Source: CAMPJM01 sp964440915
GTDB lineage: Bacteria > Bacteroidota > Bacteroidia > Cytophagales > Cyclobacteriaceae
Direction: 5' to 3'
Length of the DNA: 64,000 nt
Assembly: GCA_964440915.1 (NCBI GenBank)
Contig: CAYTTV010000005.1
Location: 22,902 to 86,901, forward strand
Part shown: positions 17,822-25,755 of the stretch, piece by piece
How the letters are laid out: the number at the start of each line of letters is the position of its first letter
Numbering within the stretch: position 1 is the first letter of the stretch
The notes under the pieces: generated by a model
Told to the model about the DNA's origin: nothing
What the model saw: the letters and a program-made list of their open reading frames with translations, nothing else
The model's database searches: none
Made by a program: the position numbers and the translations under genes

Positions 17822-19672
17822 ATGAATTTGAGTTGGATTGACGGTGCAATCATTGCCGTCTACTTGATCGGGATTGCCCTTATTGGATTATGGCAGAAGA
17901 ATAAAGCCAAAGAAAGCAAAGAATCGTATATGTTGGGAGGTAATTCCTTGCCATGGTATGCCCTTGGTCTTTCCAATGCATCTGGCATGTTTGATATCTC
18001 CGGCACCATGTGGATGGTGATGCTGGCATTTGTGTATGGGTTGAAAAGTATTTGGATTCCTTGGTTATGGCCATCCTTCAACCAGATATTCCTCATGATA
18101 TTCCTGGCGGCTTGGCTTAGGAGGTCTAATGTAATGACTGGGGCTGAGTGGATGTCCACACGGTTTGGAATCGGCAAAGGTACCGGTAAATCCCACGCGA
18201 TAGTCGTCGTTTTTGCTTTGATAAGTTGTTTAGGATTTTTGGCTTATGGATTTATTGGGTTGGGTAAATTTATTGAAGTGTTTATTCCTTGGTCTGCAGT
18301 ACAACCTTATATGCCGTTTACGCTGAGTGCTGAATTTGTGCCCCATTTTTATGGGCTATTATTTACCCTTTTTGCTGTCTTTTATTCGGTTATTGGGGGC
18401 ATGGCCAGCATTGTATGGGCCGATGTGCTCCAGTTTACTATCATGACAGTTGGCGCTATTGCCATTGGCATTATCGCTATGGTAAATTTAAATGGCAGCA
18501 CACTGAATGTTCCTGAAGAATGGCACACACCTTTTTTTGGAATGCACCTTAATTTGGACTGGTCAGGAATCATAGCAGGAGTGAATGAGAAAATTGCATC
18601 TGACGGTTTTTCACTTTTCAGCATATTCTTTTCTATGATGCTTTTCAAGGGCATACTGGCCAGCTTAGCAGGTCCTACCCCAAATTATGATATGCAGAAA
18701 ATTCTTTCTACACGCTCTCCACAAGATGCCGCTAAAATGAGTGGATTTGTTTCGGTTGTGTTGATTCCTACCCGCTACATGATGATTATTGGATTTGCGG
18801 TATTGGCTCTGCTGAATTTCGAGGCTTTAGGATTGCATGCTGGGGATAATATAGATTTTGAACAGATATTGCCGGCTTCACTGGTAGCTTTTGCACCAGT
18901 TGGGCTTTTAGGGCTTATATTGGCTGGCTTGTTGGCATCCTTCATCGGAACATTTGCAGGTACGCTCAATGCGGCTCAAGCTTATTTGGTCGTTGACATC
19001 TACTTAAAGTACCTTAATCCTAAAGCCAGTAACAAGAAAATTGCCTATGTAAATTATGCTACGGGCATCATCGTAGTATTGATCAGCGTGGTGTTGGGCT
19101 TCTTTGCCAAGGACGTGAATACCTTGCTACAGTGGATCGTGTCAGGTCTTTATGGAGGATACATTGCTTCCAATGTTTTGAAATGGTATTGGTGGAGGTT
19201 CAATAGCAATGGCTTCTTCTGGGGAATGTTGGCCGGAATAGTACCAGCACTTATTTTCCCGTATATATTTGATGGCTTAGCCTTATATTATTTTCCTTTG
19301 ATTCTTGTGATTTCTCTAGCGGGCAGCTTAATAGGCACATATTCTGCTCCACCTACCGACATAGAAGTATTAAAGCGATTTTATAAAAATGTACGACCAT
19401 GGGGTTTCTGGAAGCCTATCCGAGATATGGTCAAGCAAGAAGATCCTACTATTGAAGAAAATAAGAACTTTTGGAGAGATAGTGGAAATGTGGTTTTAGG
19501 TGTAATTGGCCAATTGGGACTCACGCTACTTCCGATATATCTTGTTCTTTTCATGTTCAATGAGCTGATTGTGACCATTGTTGTCCTAATGATCATCGGG
19601 TTTATACTGAAAAAGACTTGGTGGGACCGGCTTTCTATAGATAATGGAGAAGCACAGGGGAATAATAGATAA
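17822..19672 (+). CDS. Sodium:solute symporter (SSS family), probable mannosyl-oligosaccharide importer
   Basis: A 616-residue inner-membrane protein with about 14 hydrophobic segments. It begins without a cleavable signal (WIDGAIIAVYLIGIALIGLW) and has the SSS signature region LPWYALGLSNASGMFDISGTM and the later GLILAGLLASFIGTFAGTLNAAQAY. It should couple Na+ entry to uptake of a sugar or disaccharide across the inner membrane. Located between a mannanase and a mannosyl-glucose phosphorylase, its likely substrate is mannobiose or mannosyl-glucose. The C-terminal extension of about 100 residues contains two further hydrophobic stretches. Confidence 0.88.
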   Translation: MNLSWIDGAIIAVYLIGIALIGLWQKNKAKESKESYMLGGNSLPWYALGLSNASGMFDISGTMWMVMLAFVYGLKSIWIPWLWPSFNQIFLMIFLAAWLRRSNVMTGAEWMSTRFGIGKGTGKSHAIVVVFALISCLGFLAYGFIGLGKFIEVFIPWSAVQPYMPFTLSAEFVPHFYGLLFTLFAVFYSVIGGMASIVWADVLQFTIMTVGAIAIGIIAMVNLNGSTLNVPEEWHTPFFGMHLNLDWSGIIAGVNEKIASDGFSLFSIFFSMMLFKGILASLAGPTPNYDMQKILSTRSPQDAAKMSGFVSVVLIPTRYMMIIGFAVLALLNFEALGLHAGDNIDFEQILPASLVAFAPVGLLGLILAGLLASFIGTFAGTLNAAQAYLVVDIYLKYLNPKASNKKIAYVNYATGIIVVLISVVLGFFAKDVNTLLQWIVSGLYGGYIASNVLKWYWWRFNSNGFFWGMLAGIVPALIFPYIFDGLALYYFPLILVISLAGSLIGTYSAPPTDIEVLKRFYKNVRPWGFWKPIRDMVKQEDPTIEENKNFWRDSGNVVLGVIGQLGLTLLPIYLVLFMFNELIVTIVVLMIIGFILKKTWWDRLSIDNGEAQGNNR

Positions 19673-19958
19673 CAGATTTTACGACATCAGACTTTAGACA
19701 TTTGGAAGTTCAACCAAGTAGGCAAAGGGCAATTGACAATACGCAAGGGGAATCTCCTACTTCGAAGCAGAAATCGAATATGTTATATGGGAGACATTAG
19801 AAAAATCTGCAAAGGGAATTGGCAACAAGCAAGGAAAAATGCTCCCCGGCTTGTCATCCAGTAGGGAACTTGTTGGATAGTAGCAGAAAAGATAGGATAG
19901 AAGCAGCATCCTTTGCGTCAAAAAGTAAGCAGTAATTAAAAGATAATATTATAAAAGA
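19673..19958. other. Intergenic region with inverted copies of a dispersed repeat
   Basis: No gene or terminator is evident. GGCAAAGGGCAATTGACAAT (from 19721) and a diverged copy at 19808-19834 are reverse-complement relatives of the phrase at 8436-8470. The rest is unremarkable. Confidence 0.45.
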
Positions 19959-21134
19959 ATGAAAGAACAATTTGAGAAAAGGCTGAAAGAGATTAACAAT
20001 GTGCACCAAGCCTTGGTGCTCAGGAAGAATTCACCTCAAGAGGAAGTAGGCAATGGCATATTTCAGCGTTACAAATATCCGGTGCTGACGGCTGCGCATG
20101 CGCCTGTATTCTGGCGATATGATTTAAACAAAAGTACCAATCCCTATTTGATGGAAAGGTTTGGTATCAATGCGGTGTTCAATGCGGGGGCAATAAAGTT
20201 CAATGGAGAATATATTGTAGCAGCACGGGTAGAAGGAGCCGATAGAAAATCCTTTTTTGCACTGGCAAAAAGCCCTAATGGAATAGACCAGTTCAAGTTT
20301 GACGACTATCCTTTGTTGATCGATGAAACCAACGATCCTGATATCAATGTGTATGACATGCGCCTTACCAAACATGAAGATGGTTGGATATATGGTTTGT
20401 TCTGTACAGAAAGGAAAGATCCTGCAGCTCAGCCTGGCAATGAGTCTGACGCCATCGCTCAATGTGGTATTGTAAGAACAAAGGATATGAAAAGCTGGGA
20501 AAGGTTGCCTGACCTTAAAACGCCGTCACCGCAACAGCGTAACGTGGTTTTACATCCAGAATATGTCGATGGCAAATATGCTTTTTATACCAGACCGCAG
20601 GATGGTTTTATTGAAGCAGGATCTGGTGGGGGAATAGGGATGGGCTTTGCTGACGACATAACTAGTGCGGTAATTGACAAGGAAGTGATCGTCCACCAGA
20701 AAAAATACCATACTGTTTTTGAAGTAAAGAATGGACAAGGTCCCGCTCCTATTAAAACAGAAAATGGATGGTTGCATTTAGCGCACGGTGTCCGCAATAC
20801 GGCTGCTGGGTTACGTTATGTGCTATATGTTTTCATGACCAGTCTTGATGACATCACTAAGGTAATTTATGAGCCCGCAGGATACTTTATGGCACCTGAA
20901 GGAGAAGAGAGAATAGGGGATGTTTCCAATGTGGTTTTTAGCAATGGCTGGATAAAGGACGAAGATGGAAAAGTGTTTATCTATTATGGCTCTTCTGATA
21001 CTAGGCTGCATGTAGCCACCACCACTGTAGAACAACTTCTAGACTATGCAATGAATACGGCCCAAGACGGCTTGAGGTCAAGAAAGTCTGTGGAGACATT
21101 ACATAACATTATCAGTAAAAATTTAGCGCTGTAA
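19959..21134 (+). CDS. GH130 phosphorylase, probable 4-O-beta-mannosyl-glucose phosphorylase
   Basis: A 391-residue cytosolic enzyme of glycoside hydrolase family 130 with a five-bladed propeller fold. NAGAIKFNGEYIVAARVEGADRK-type sequence (about 75-97) and SFFALAKSPNGI are characteristic of the mannosyl-glucose phosphorylase branch (GH130_1). Asp133 in NVYDMR is the likely proton donor by analogy. It would convert beta-mannosyl-1,4-glucose plus phosphate to mannose-1-phosphate and glucose. That pathway normally also needs a mannobiose 2-epimerase, and none is visible in this window. No signal peptide is present. It lies at the end of the mannan locus, just before a strong terminator. Confidence 0.9.
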   Translation: MKEQFEKRLKEINNVHQALVLRKNSPQEEVGNGIFQRYKYPVLTAAHAPVFWRYDLNKSTNPYLMERFGINAVFNAGAIKFNGEYIVAARVEGADRKSFFALAKSPNGIDQFKFDDYPLLIDETNDPDINVYDMRLTKHEDGWIYGLFCTERKDPAAQPGNESDAIAQCGIVRTKDMKSWERLPDLKTPSPQQRNVVLHPEYVDGKYAFYTRPQDGFIEAGSGGGIGMGFADDITSAVIDKEVIVHQKKYHTVFEVKNGQGPAPIKTENGWLHLAHGVRNTAAGLRYVLYVFMTSLDDITKVIYEPAGYFMAPEGEERIGDVSNVVFSNGWIKDEDGKVFIYYGSSDTRLHVATTTVEQLLDYAMNTAQDGLRSRKSVETLHNIISKNLAL

Positions 21135-21164
21135 GTTTAAATTGAGAGTGAAGTGATCCTGATC

Positions 21165-21199
21165 ATAACGGTGGAGGGGTTCTTCCACCGTTATATTTT
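21165..21199. terminator. Bidirectional terminator between convergent genes
   Basis: ATAACGGTGG (21165-21174) pairs with CCACCGTTAT (21185-21194) over a 10-nt loop, followed by ATTTTAT. It lies between the GH130 gene (+) and the rhodanese-thioredoxin gene (-) and can serve both. Confidence 0.75.
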
Positions 21200-21200
21200 A

Positions 21201-21908
21201 TCAGAAATCGACGCCAACTTTATTAAAGACTTTTTCAAAATCTTCTAGCTTCATCATGCCGGATTTTCTCCACACTTCTTTCCCATTTTGATAGAGAATA
21301 TAGGTTGGCATTACACTTACGTTATGGGTTTTCATGAGAGTGGTTTGGCTGCTGCCATCCATTTTGATGATAGGCACTTCTGGGGAGACTTTTGCAGTAA
21401 GCGCTTCCATTACTGGCTCCATTCTTCGACAAGGAGGGCACCAAGATGCACCAAAGTCGACCAAGACCACTGAGGCGGACTGTAACATGGCAGCATAAGA
21501 AGCTGCTGATATTTCTTCTGTCTTTTTAAGGCTTATTTCGGGTTTGTCAGCATGTCGCCAAGCGGTAATCCCACCTTTAAGCTCTACTACTTGAAATCCT
21601 TCTTTTTCCAAAGCTTTTTTGGCGGCGGCACTTCTTCCTCCGCTCAAGCAATAGATATAAACAGGTTCATTGCTGTCCATGGCGGCTATGCGTCGCATAA
21701 ACTCCTTATTATCTTGCCAGTTGGCCAACATGGCATTTTCCAAATGGCCCTGATGGTATTCTTCAGGTGTGCGAACATCCAACAACTGTACCTTGTCATT
21801 TAGACCTTTCTCAAAGGTTGCTACGTCTACGGTTTGGGCTACTGTTAGGCTAGAAGTAATTCCAAACAGGACTGCAAAAGCTAATAATGTATTTACTTTG
21901 ATTTTCAT
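21201..21908 (-). CDS. Rhodanese-thioredoxin fusion protein, exported
   Basis: About 235 residues. The ATG at 21908 was chosen over the upstream in-frame TTG at 21920. A signal peptide (LLAFAVLFGITSSLTVAQ) precedes a rhodanese domain with active-site loop CLSGGRS, then a thioredoxin domain with the catalytic WCPPC and the cis-Pro region VMPTY. It is probably periplasmic. Rhodaneses transfer sulfane sulfur to a Cys, and the joined thioredoxin could reduce the resulting persulfide or serve general disulfide exchange. It lies about 110 bp downstream of the cbb3 oxidase cluster on the same strand, where a thiol reductant for heme c attachment would make sense; that link is inferred. Confidence 0.85.
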   Translation of the reverse strand: MKIKVNTLLAFAVLFGITSSLTVAQTVDVATFEKGLNDKVQLLDVRTPEEYHQGHLENAMLANWQDNKEFMRRIAAMDSNEPVYIYCLSGGRSAAAKKALEKEGFQVVELKGGITAWRHADKPEISLKKTEEISAASYAAMLQSASVVLVDFGASWCPPCRRMEPVMEALTAKVSPEVPIIKMDGSSQTTLMKTHNVSVMPTYILYQNGKEVWRKSGMMKLEDFEKVFNKVGVDF

Positions 21909-22028
21909 ATTAGATTTCAAATGGATTTGTAGAAGTGGATCTTATACCTCAACACAACGGAAATATCTTTAATTCCCGTCATCTATCATTCCCTCATTCA
22001 TGCATGCTATAATGCTACCACCAATCTC

Positions 22029-22733
22029 TTAGTGGCAAACTGTAATTTCTACTTCAGGCGTTACAAGTTTTGGACTAATGTATGGAATGCCTAAGGAGAG
22101 TCCTCTAAAGATAAAAAGTAAAGCAATGAGGGCAATGATATATGGAACCAGTTTCTCGATTTTTCTTTTGAATCTGGAAGAAACCAACCTACCAGTCAAA
22201 CTTAAAGTGAGCATCATGGGTATGGTACCAAGACCAAACAGTATCATATACGAAGCGGCACCGTTGATCGATCCTGTGCCCATTGCGCCTGCCAAAGCAA
22301 GATAGACCAATCCGCAAGGCAGTATCCCATTCAGTAGGCCTATCAGAAAAAGGGCGAATCCTCCTTTTCTATGGATAAGTTTTGCAAAGCGTTGTTTTAT
22401 TCTGCCAATCAAAAAAGGTAGTTGGAGCGATTGAGAAAGCTTTCCTGATAAGTTGCCAGGGGCAAATTGTAAGAATAAGATGAGTATTCCTGAGAAGATG
22501 GACAATCCTTGTTGCCAGCCGGCTAGGTTGAGGCTAAGGCCAAAAAGTCCTACTGTAGCCCCTAGCAGGGCGTATGTAACCACCCGGCCCATATTGTATA
22601 GGATCCTTCCTGTTGTATATCCCGTGCTATTGCTCCCAGATTTGGGCAAAGCTAACGCAATAGGACCGCACATGCCTATACAATGAAAGCCTCCCATGAG
22701 TCCCATGACCAACGCTGTCCACAAAAGGCTCAT
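22029..22733 (-). CDS. TauE/SafE-type (UreH/DsbD-like) membrane protein of cbb3 operon
   Basis: A 234-residue polytopic membrane protein starting MSLLWTALVMGLMGGFHCIG. The paired MGGFHCIGMCGP and GLLNGILPCGLVY motifs are typical of the family found at the end of Bacteroidetes cbb3 operons, annotated as sulfite exporter TauE/SafE-like. The conserved Cys pairs suggest a role in copper or thiol delivery during oxidase assembly rather than sulfite export. The start overlaps the ccoH stop by 4 bp (ATGA), indicating translational coupling. Confidence 0.8.
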   Translation of the reverse strand: MSLLWTALVMGLMGGFHCIGMCGPIALALPKSGSNSTGYTTGRILYNMGRVVTYALLGATVGLFGLSLNLAGWQQGLSIFSGILILFLQFAPGNLSGKLSQSLQLPFLIGRIKQRFAKLIHRKGGFALFLIGLLNGILPCGLVYLALAGAMGTGSINGAASYMILFGLGTIPMMLTLSLTGRLVSSRFKRKIEKLVPYIIALIALLFIFRGLSLGIPYISPKLVTPEVEITVCH

Positions 22734-23167
22734 AGCACTACTATTTTTTCTTCAAGATAGAATTTCTTTGAGGCATCGGTCCATTCCATTTTTACCCTCC
22801 AAAAGCCTTTCTCAAGATGACCTACAGGAATGGTTTGGCTTCCGTCGCGAGCTTGTACAGTTACGACAAAGTCCTTGGCAGCATCGGATGGTCTGAAAAA
22901 AAGAATTGAACCCTCCTTGATGCCCTGGTTATGCGTATACTCTACCTTCACCGTTTGGTTCTCCTGATGATATCGAATAGTTGGAGGTTGCTCCAGCGAA
23001 GCCGTGTTGGTTTCGATATCGATCTGATTTTGATAGGCTATTTCTCTTTCATAATACTGCTTTTCAACCAGATGGATGTCTTTCTGCTGGAAACATATTG
23101 TTACCAAACTGACCATCAGTACAACAAACCCTATAAATACGATAGCAATTTTATATCCCCAGTTCAT
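22730..23167 (-). CDS. ccoH: FixH/CcoH-family cbb3 oxidase assembly protein
   Basis: A 145-residue protein with one N-terminal membrane anchor (YKIAIVFIGFVVLMVSLVTI) and a periplasmic beta-rich domain. Typical FixH features are the DIHLVEKQYYEREIAYQ segment and the closing GFWRVKMEWTD motif. CcoH helps assemble or stabilise the cbb3 oxidase complex. The gene lies 38 bp after ccoG and overlaps the SafE-like gene by 4 bp. Confidence 0.85.
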   Translation of the reverse strand: MNWGYKIAIVFIGFVVLMVSLVTICFQQKDIHLVEKQYYEREIAYQNQIDIETNTASLEQPPTIRYHQENQTVKVEYTHNQGIKEGSILFFRPSDAAKDFVVTVQARDGSQTIPVGHLEKGFWRVKMEWTDASKKFYLEEKIVVL

Positions 23168-23205
23168 AGTATATCTATTTAGTTTACATTGCTCCTAAAG
23201 GTGCA

Positions 23206-24612
23206 TTAGTTGTTTATCGGTCCCATAAACCGCGTTTCAATTTCGTCCAAGATTTCGCCGTCTGCATACACTTCTATGTTTAGACGAGTGCTGTTTGTTA
23301 TGATTTCCTCTTTTTCCAAGATAATAAAGAAAGTGCTTTCTTTTCTAGCTTGCCCCAATAGCGTAAGGTCTTCTTCTCCCACTATTTTTATTTCACCTTT
23401 TCCGTCAGCCAATCTTAGCGCAATATGTGCATCATCAAAGGTCTTATTGATGAGCTGTACGTTGTATAGGTTGCTGATCCTGCCATCTTCCTGTTCTTGG
23501 TACATCGTTCCAGGTACACGGGTAATTGTGGCCTCTATGTGTTCTCGGCTGTATAGTAAATAAATCAAAGCACCTATAAGAACCAGCAATACAGTGCCGT
23601 AAGCGATGATACGGGGCGACAAAGTCAATTTTTTCTTTTCTGCTATGCCATTGTAAGAATCGAATCTTATAAGCCCTTTTGGCCTGTTCACCTTTTCCAT
23701 CACTTCATCACATGCATCGATACAGGCTGTGCAGTTCACACATTCCATCTGGGTGCCGTTTCGGATGTCGATACCAGTAGGGCATACATGTACGCACAAA
23801 TGACAATCGATGCAGTCTCCTAAAGAAGAGGTATCTTGATTCTTTCTTATTTTGCCTCTTGGTTCTCCTCTTAGCCAGTCATAGGCTACTACAATTGAGT
23901 TTTTATCAAGCATTACGCCTTGCAATCTTCCATAGGGGCAGATGACCGTACAAGCTTGTTCTCGAAGGAATGCAAAAACCCCATAAAAAATGCCTGTGAA
24001 CATGAGCAGCCCTACAAAACCAGCCCAATTTTCGGAAGGAGGTTTTGAAACTATTTCCTTCACCTGATCAATGCCGATCAAATAGGCCATCACGGTGTGC
24101 GAAATCAATAGGGCAATAGCAAGGAAAATAAAGTGCTTACTTCCCTTCTTTATAATTTTCTCATTATTCCAAGGTGCTTGGGCCAGTTTGCGTTGTTGTC
24201 CTGCATCGCCCTCAATCCAGTATTCTATTTTTCGGAATACCATTTCCATGAATATCGTCTGAGGACAGGCCCAACCACACCATACGCGACCAAAAACAAC
24301 CGTGAATAAAATGATGAATACAACAAAAATCAGCAGCACAAAGATGAGCAAGTGAGTGTCCTGGGGCCAGAATATAGCGCCGAAGATGACAAACTTCCTT
24401 TCAAAGAAATTGAGGAGTATGAGGGGCTGCCCGTTTACTTTGACAAAGGGAGCCAAGAACAAGACACCCAATAGGATCCATGCCACCAAAACCCTTAACC
24501 TGTGAAGTTTACCTTTTGGTTTTTTAGGATATATCCATACCCGTTTTCCCTTCTCATCCATTGTGGCGATCGAATCCCGAAAGCCTTCTGTATCTGTTGT
24601 AAAATCATTCAT
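23206..24612 (-). CDS. ccoG: CcoG/RdxA iron-sulfur membrane protein for cbb3 oxidase assembly
   Basis: A 468-residue polytopic membrane protein. It has the CGWACPQ motif in the N-terminal membrane part and two ferredoxin-like cysteine clusters, CIDCHLCVHVCP and CVNCTACIDAC, for [4Fe-4S] centres. An Ig-like C-terminal periplasmic domain follows the last membrane segment. CcoG is implicated in copper reduction and supply to CcoN during cbb3 assembly. It starts 3 bp after the ccoP stop, within one operon. Confidence 0.92.
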   Translation of the reverse strand: MNDFTTDTEGFRDSIATMDEKGKRVWIYPKKPKGKLHRLRVLVAWILLGVLFLAPFVKVNGQPLILLNFFERKFVIFGAIFWPQDTHLLIFVLLIFVVFIILFTVVFGRVWCGWACPQTIFMEMVFRKIEYWIEGDAGQQRKLAQAPWNNEKIIKKGSKHFIFLAIALLISHTVMAYLIGIDQVKEIVSKPPSENWAGFVGLLMFTGIFYGVFAFLREQACTVICPYGRLQGVMLDKNSIVVAYDWLRGEPRGKIRKNQDTSSLGDCIDCHLCVHVCPTGIDIRNGTQMECVNCTACIDACDEVMEKVNRPKGLIRFDSYNGIAEKKKLTLSPRIIAYGTVLLVLIGALIYLLYSREHIEATITRVPGTMYQEQEDGRISNLYNVQLINKTFDDAHIALRLADGKGEIKIVGEEDLTLLGQARKESTFFIILEKEEIITNSTRLNIEVYADGEILDEIETRFMGPINN

Positions 24613-24615
24613 TTT

Positions 24616-25548
24616 TTAAAGCGCACTAATGGCTTCTTCGCTTACTTCATCTTCTTCGTATTTTTCACCTTGCGGTGCTTTGGGGTTTGCAGGGATAGTC
24701 CCTTGTAAAGTCATGATATAACTGGATATGTTTTGTATTTCTTCTGGGGTAAACTTGTCATGCCATGGGATCATACCCTTTTCTTGTACGCCATATTTTA
24801 TAATGCTAAAGATATCTTGAATACTTCCTCCGTGTATCCAGTACTCGTCTGTAAGGTTGGGTCCTACGGTACCGCCACCGTCGGCAGCATGACAAGCCGC
24901 ACAGTTTTGTATATAAAGTGTCTTGGCTTTTTCTAAAGCTGCTGCGTCCGTAACAAACACAACGTTGTGCTCATCGATGGAATTGCTGGTCAGTAAGCTT
25001 CTTTCACTTGCCTGTTTTTCAGCAGCTGCAAGTTCTTCTTCATATTCTTGTATTTGCAGTTTGCCAGTACCCAGTACCATATAATGCAGCATATAGCCTA
25101 TAGCGAATACAATAGTCGCATAAAATAAATACTTGAGCCAAGGAGGCATGTGGTTGTTCAGCTCAGTGATGCCATCGTACGAGTGATCTAACATGATTTC
25201 TTCTTCTTGATCCACAGGAAGCAGCTCTCCTGAACCAAATTTCTGATTCAATTTTGTCCACAGGCTCACTTTCTCCATTGTGACCCCCTCTCCAGATTTC
25301 CTGTCTTCTACCATTCGGTTGAGGGCGTAGAGCACATATATGCAAATAAGCAGTACCAGTATCGTAATGATCATCAGGGCGCCTAGTACAAGCAGCAGGG
25401 AATCGTTACTCCATGCTCCGCTATCGTTAGATTGTGCTGCCGCTAAGGTTGGCGATAAAAGGACGACAAAAAGCGAGAATATTTTCAAGAATATAGGCTT
25501 CTTATACATCAATAGCCTCTGTTTGAATAAGAATAGGATAAATTTCAT
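24616..25548 (-). CDS. ccoP: cbb3-type cytochrome c oxidase subunit CcoP (monoheme)
   Basis: About 310 residues with two or three N-terminal hydrophobic segments and one C-terminal class I cytochrome c domain (CAACH, axial Met in GMIPWHDK). Classical CcoP has two hemes c; only one CxxCH is present here, which is the shorter form I recall from Bacteroidetes. The start at 25548 overlaps the ccoQ stop by 4 bp (ATGA). An alternative ATG 13 codons in, at 25509, would give a cleaner signal-like N-terminus ending near AAAQ. It carries electrons from soluble cytochrome c or an upstream complex to the CcoO/CcoN core. Confidence 0.88.
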   Translation of the reverse strand: MKFILFLFKQRLLMYKKPIFLKIFSLFVVLLSPTLAAAQSNDSGAWSNDSLLLVLGALMIITILVLLICIYVLYALNRMVEDRKSGEGVTMEKVSLWTKLNQKFGSGELLPVDQEEEIMLDHSYDGITELNNHMPPWLKYLFYATIVFAIGYMLHYMVLGTGKLQIQEYEEELAAAEKQASERSLLTSNSIDEHNVVFVTDAAALEKAKTLYIQNCAACHAADGGGTVGPNLTDEYWIHGGSIQDIFSIIKYGVQEKGMIPWHDKFTPEEIQNISSYIMTLQGTIPANPKAPQGEKYEEDEVSEEAISAL

Positions 25549-25727
25549 TGCTCTTTTTGGTTAGATTGTTTATGATCTAAGGGCAGGTCTTCCATGTCTT
25601 TAATGTATTGTTTGTCTACTCTGATTACCCAAATGAATAGCAACACAAAGAATATGAAGAATATGAGAAGAGAAATGATGGGATAGATGTCTATCCCTTC
25701 GATGTTTTCAAAATAATGCTTGAACAT
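25545..25727 (-). CDS. ccoQ: CcoQ-like small membrane subunit
   Basis: A 60-residue single-pass membrane protein (YPIISLLIFFIFFVLLFIWVI) with a charged C-terminal tail. Size, topology and position between ccoNO and ccoP match the CcoQ/FixQ subunit, which stabilises the oxidase. The stop overlaps the ccoP start. Its own start lies 28 bp after the ccoNO stop. Confidence 0.85.
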   Translation of the reverse strand: MFKHYFENIEGIDIYPIISLLIFFIFFVLLFIWVIRVDKQYIKDMEDLPLDHKQSNQKEQ

Positions 25728-25755
25728 AGCGAATCTGTTTTCTAGTTTTAAAGGT

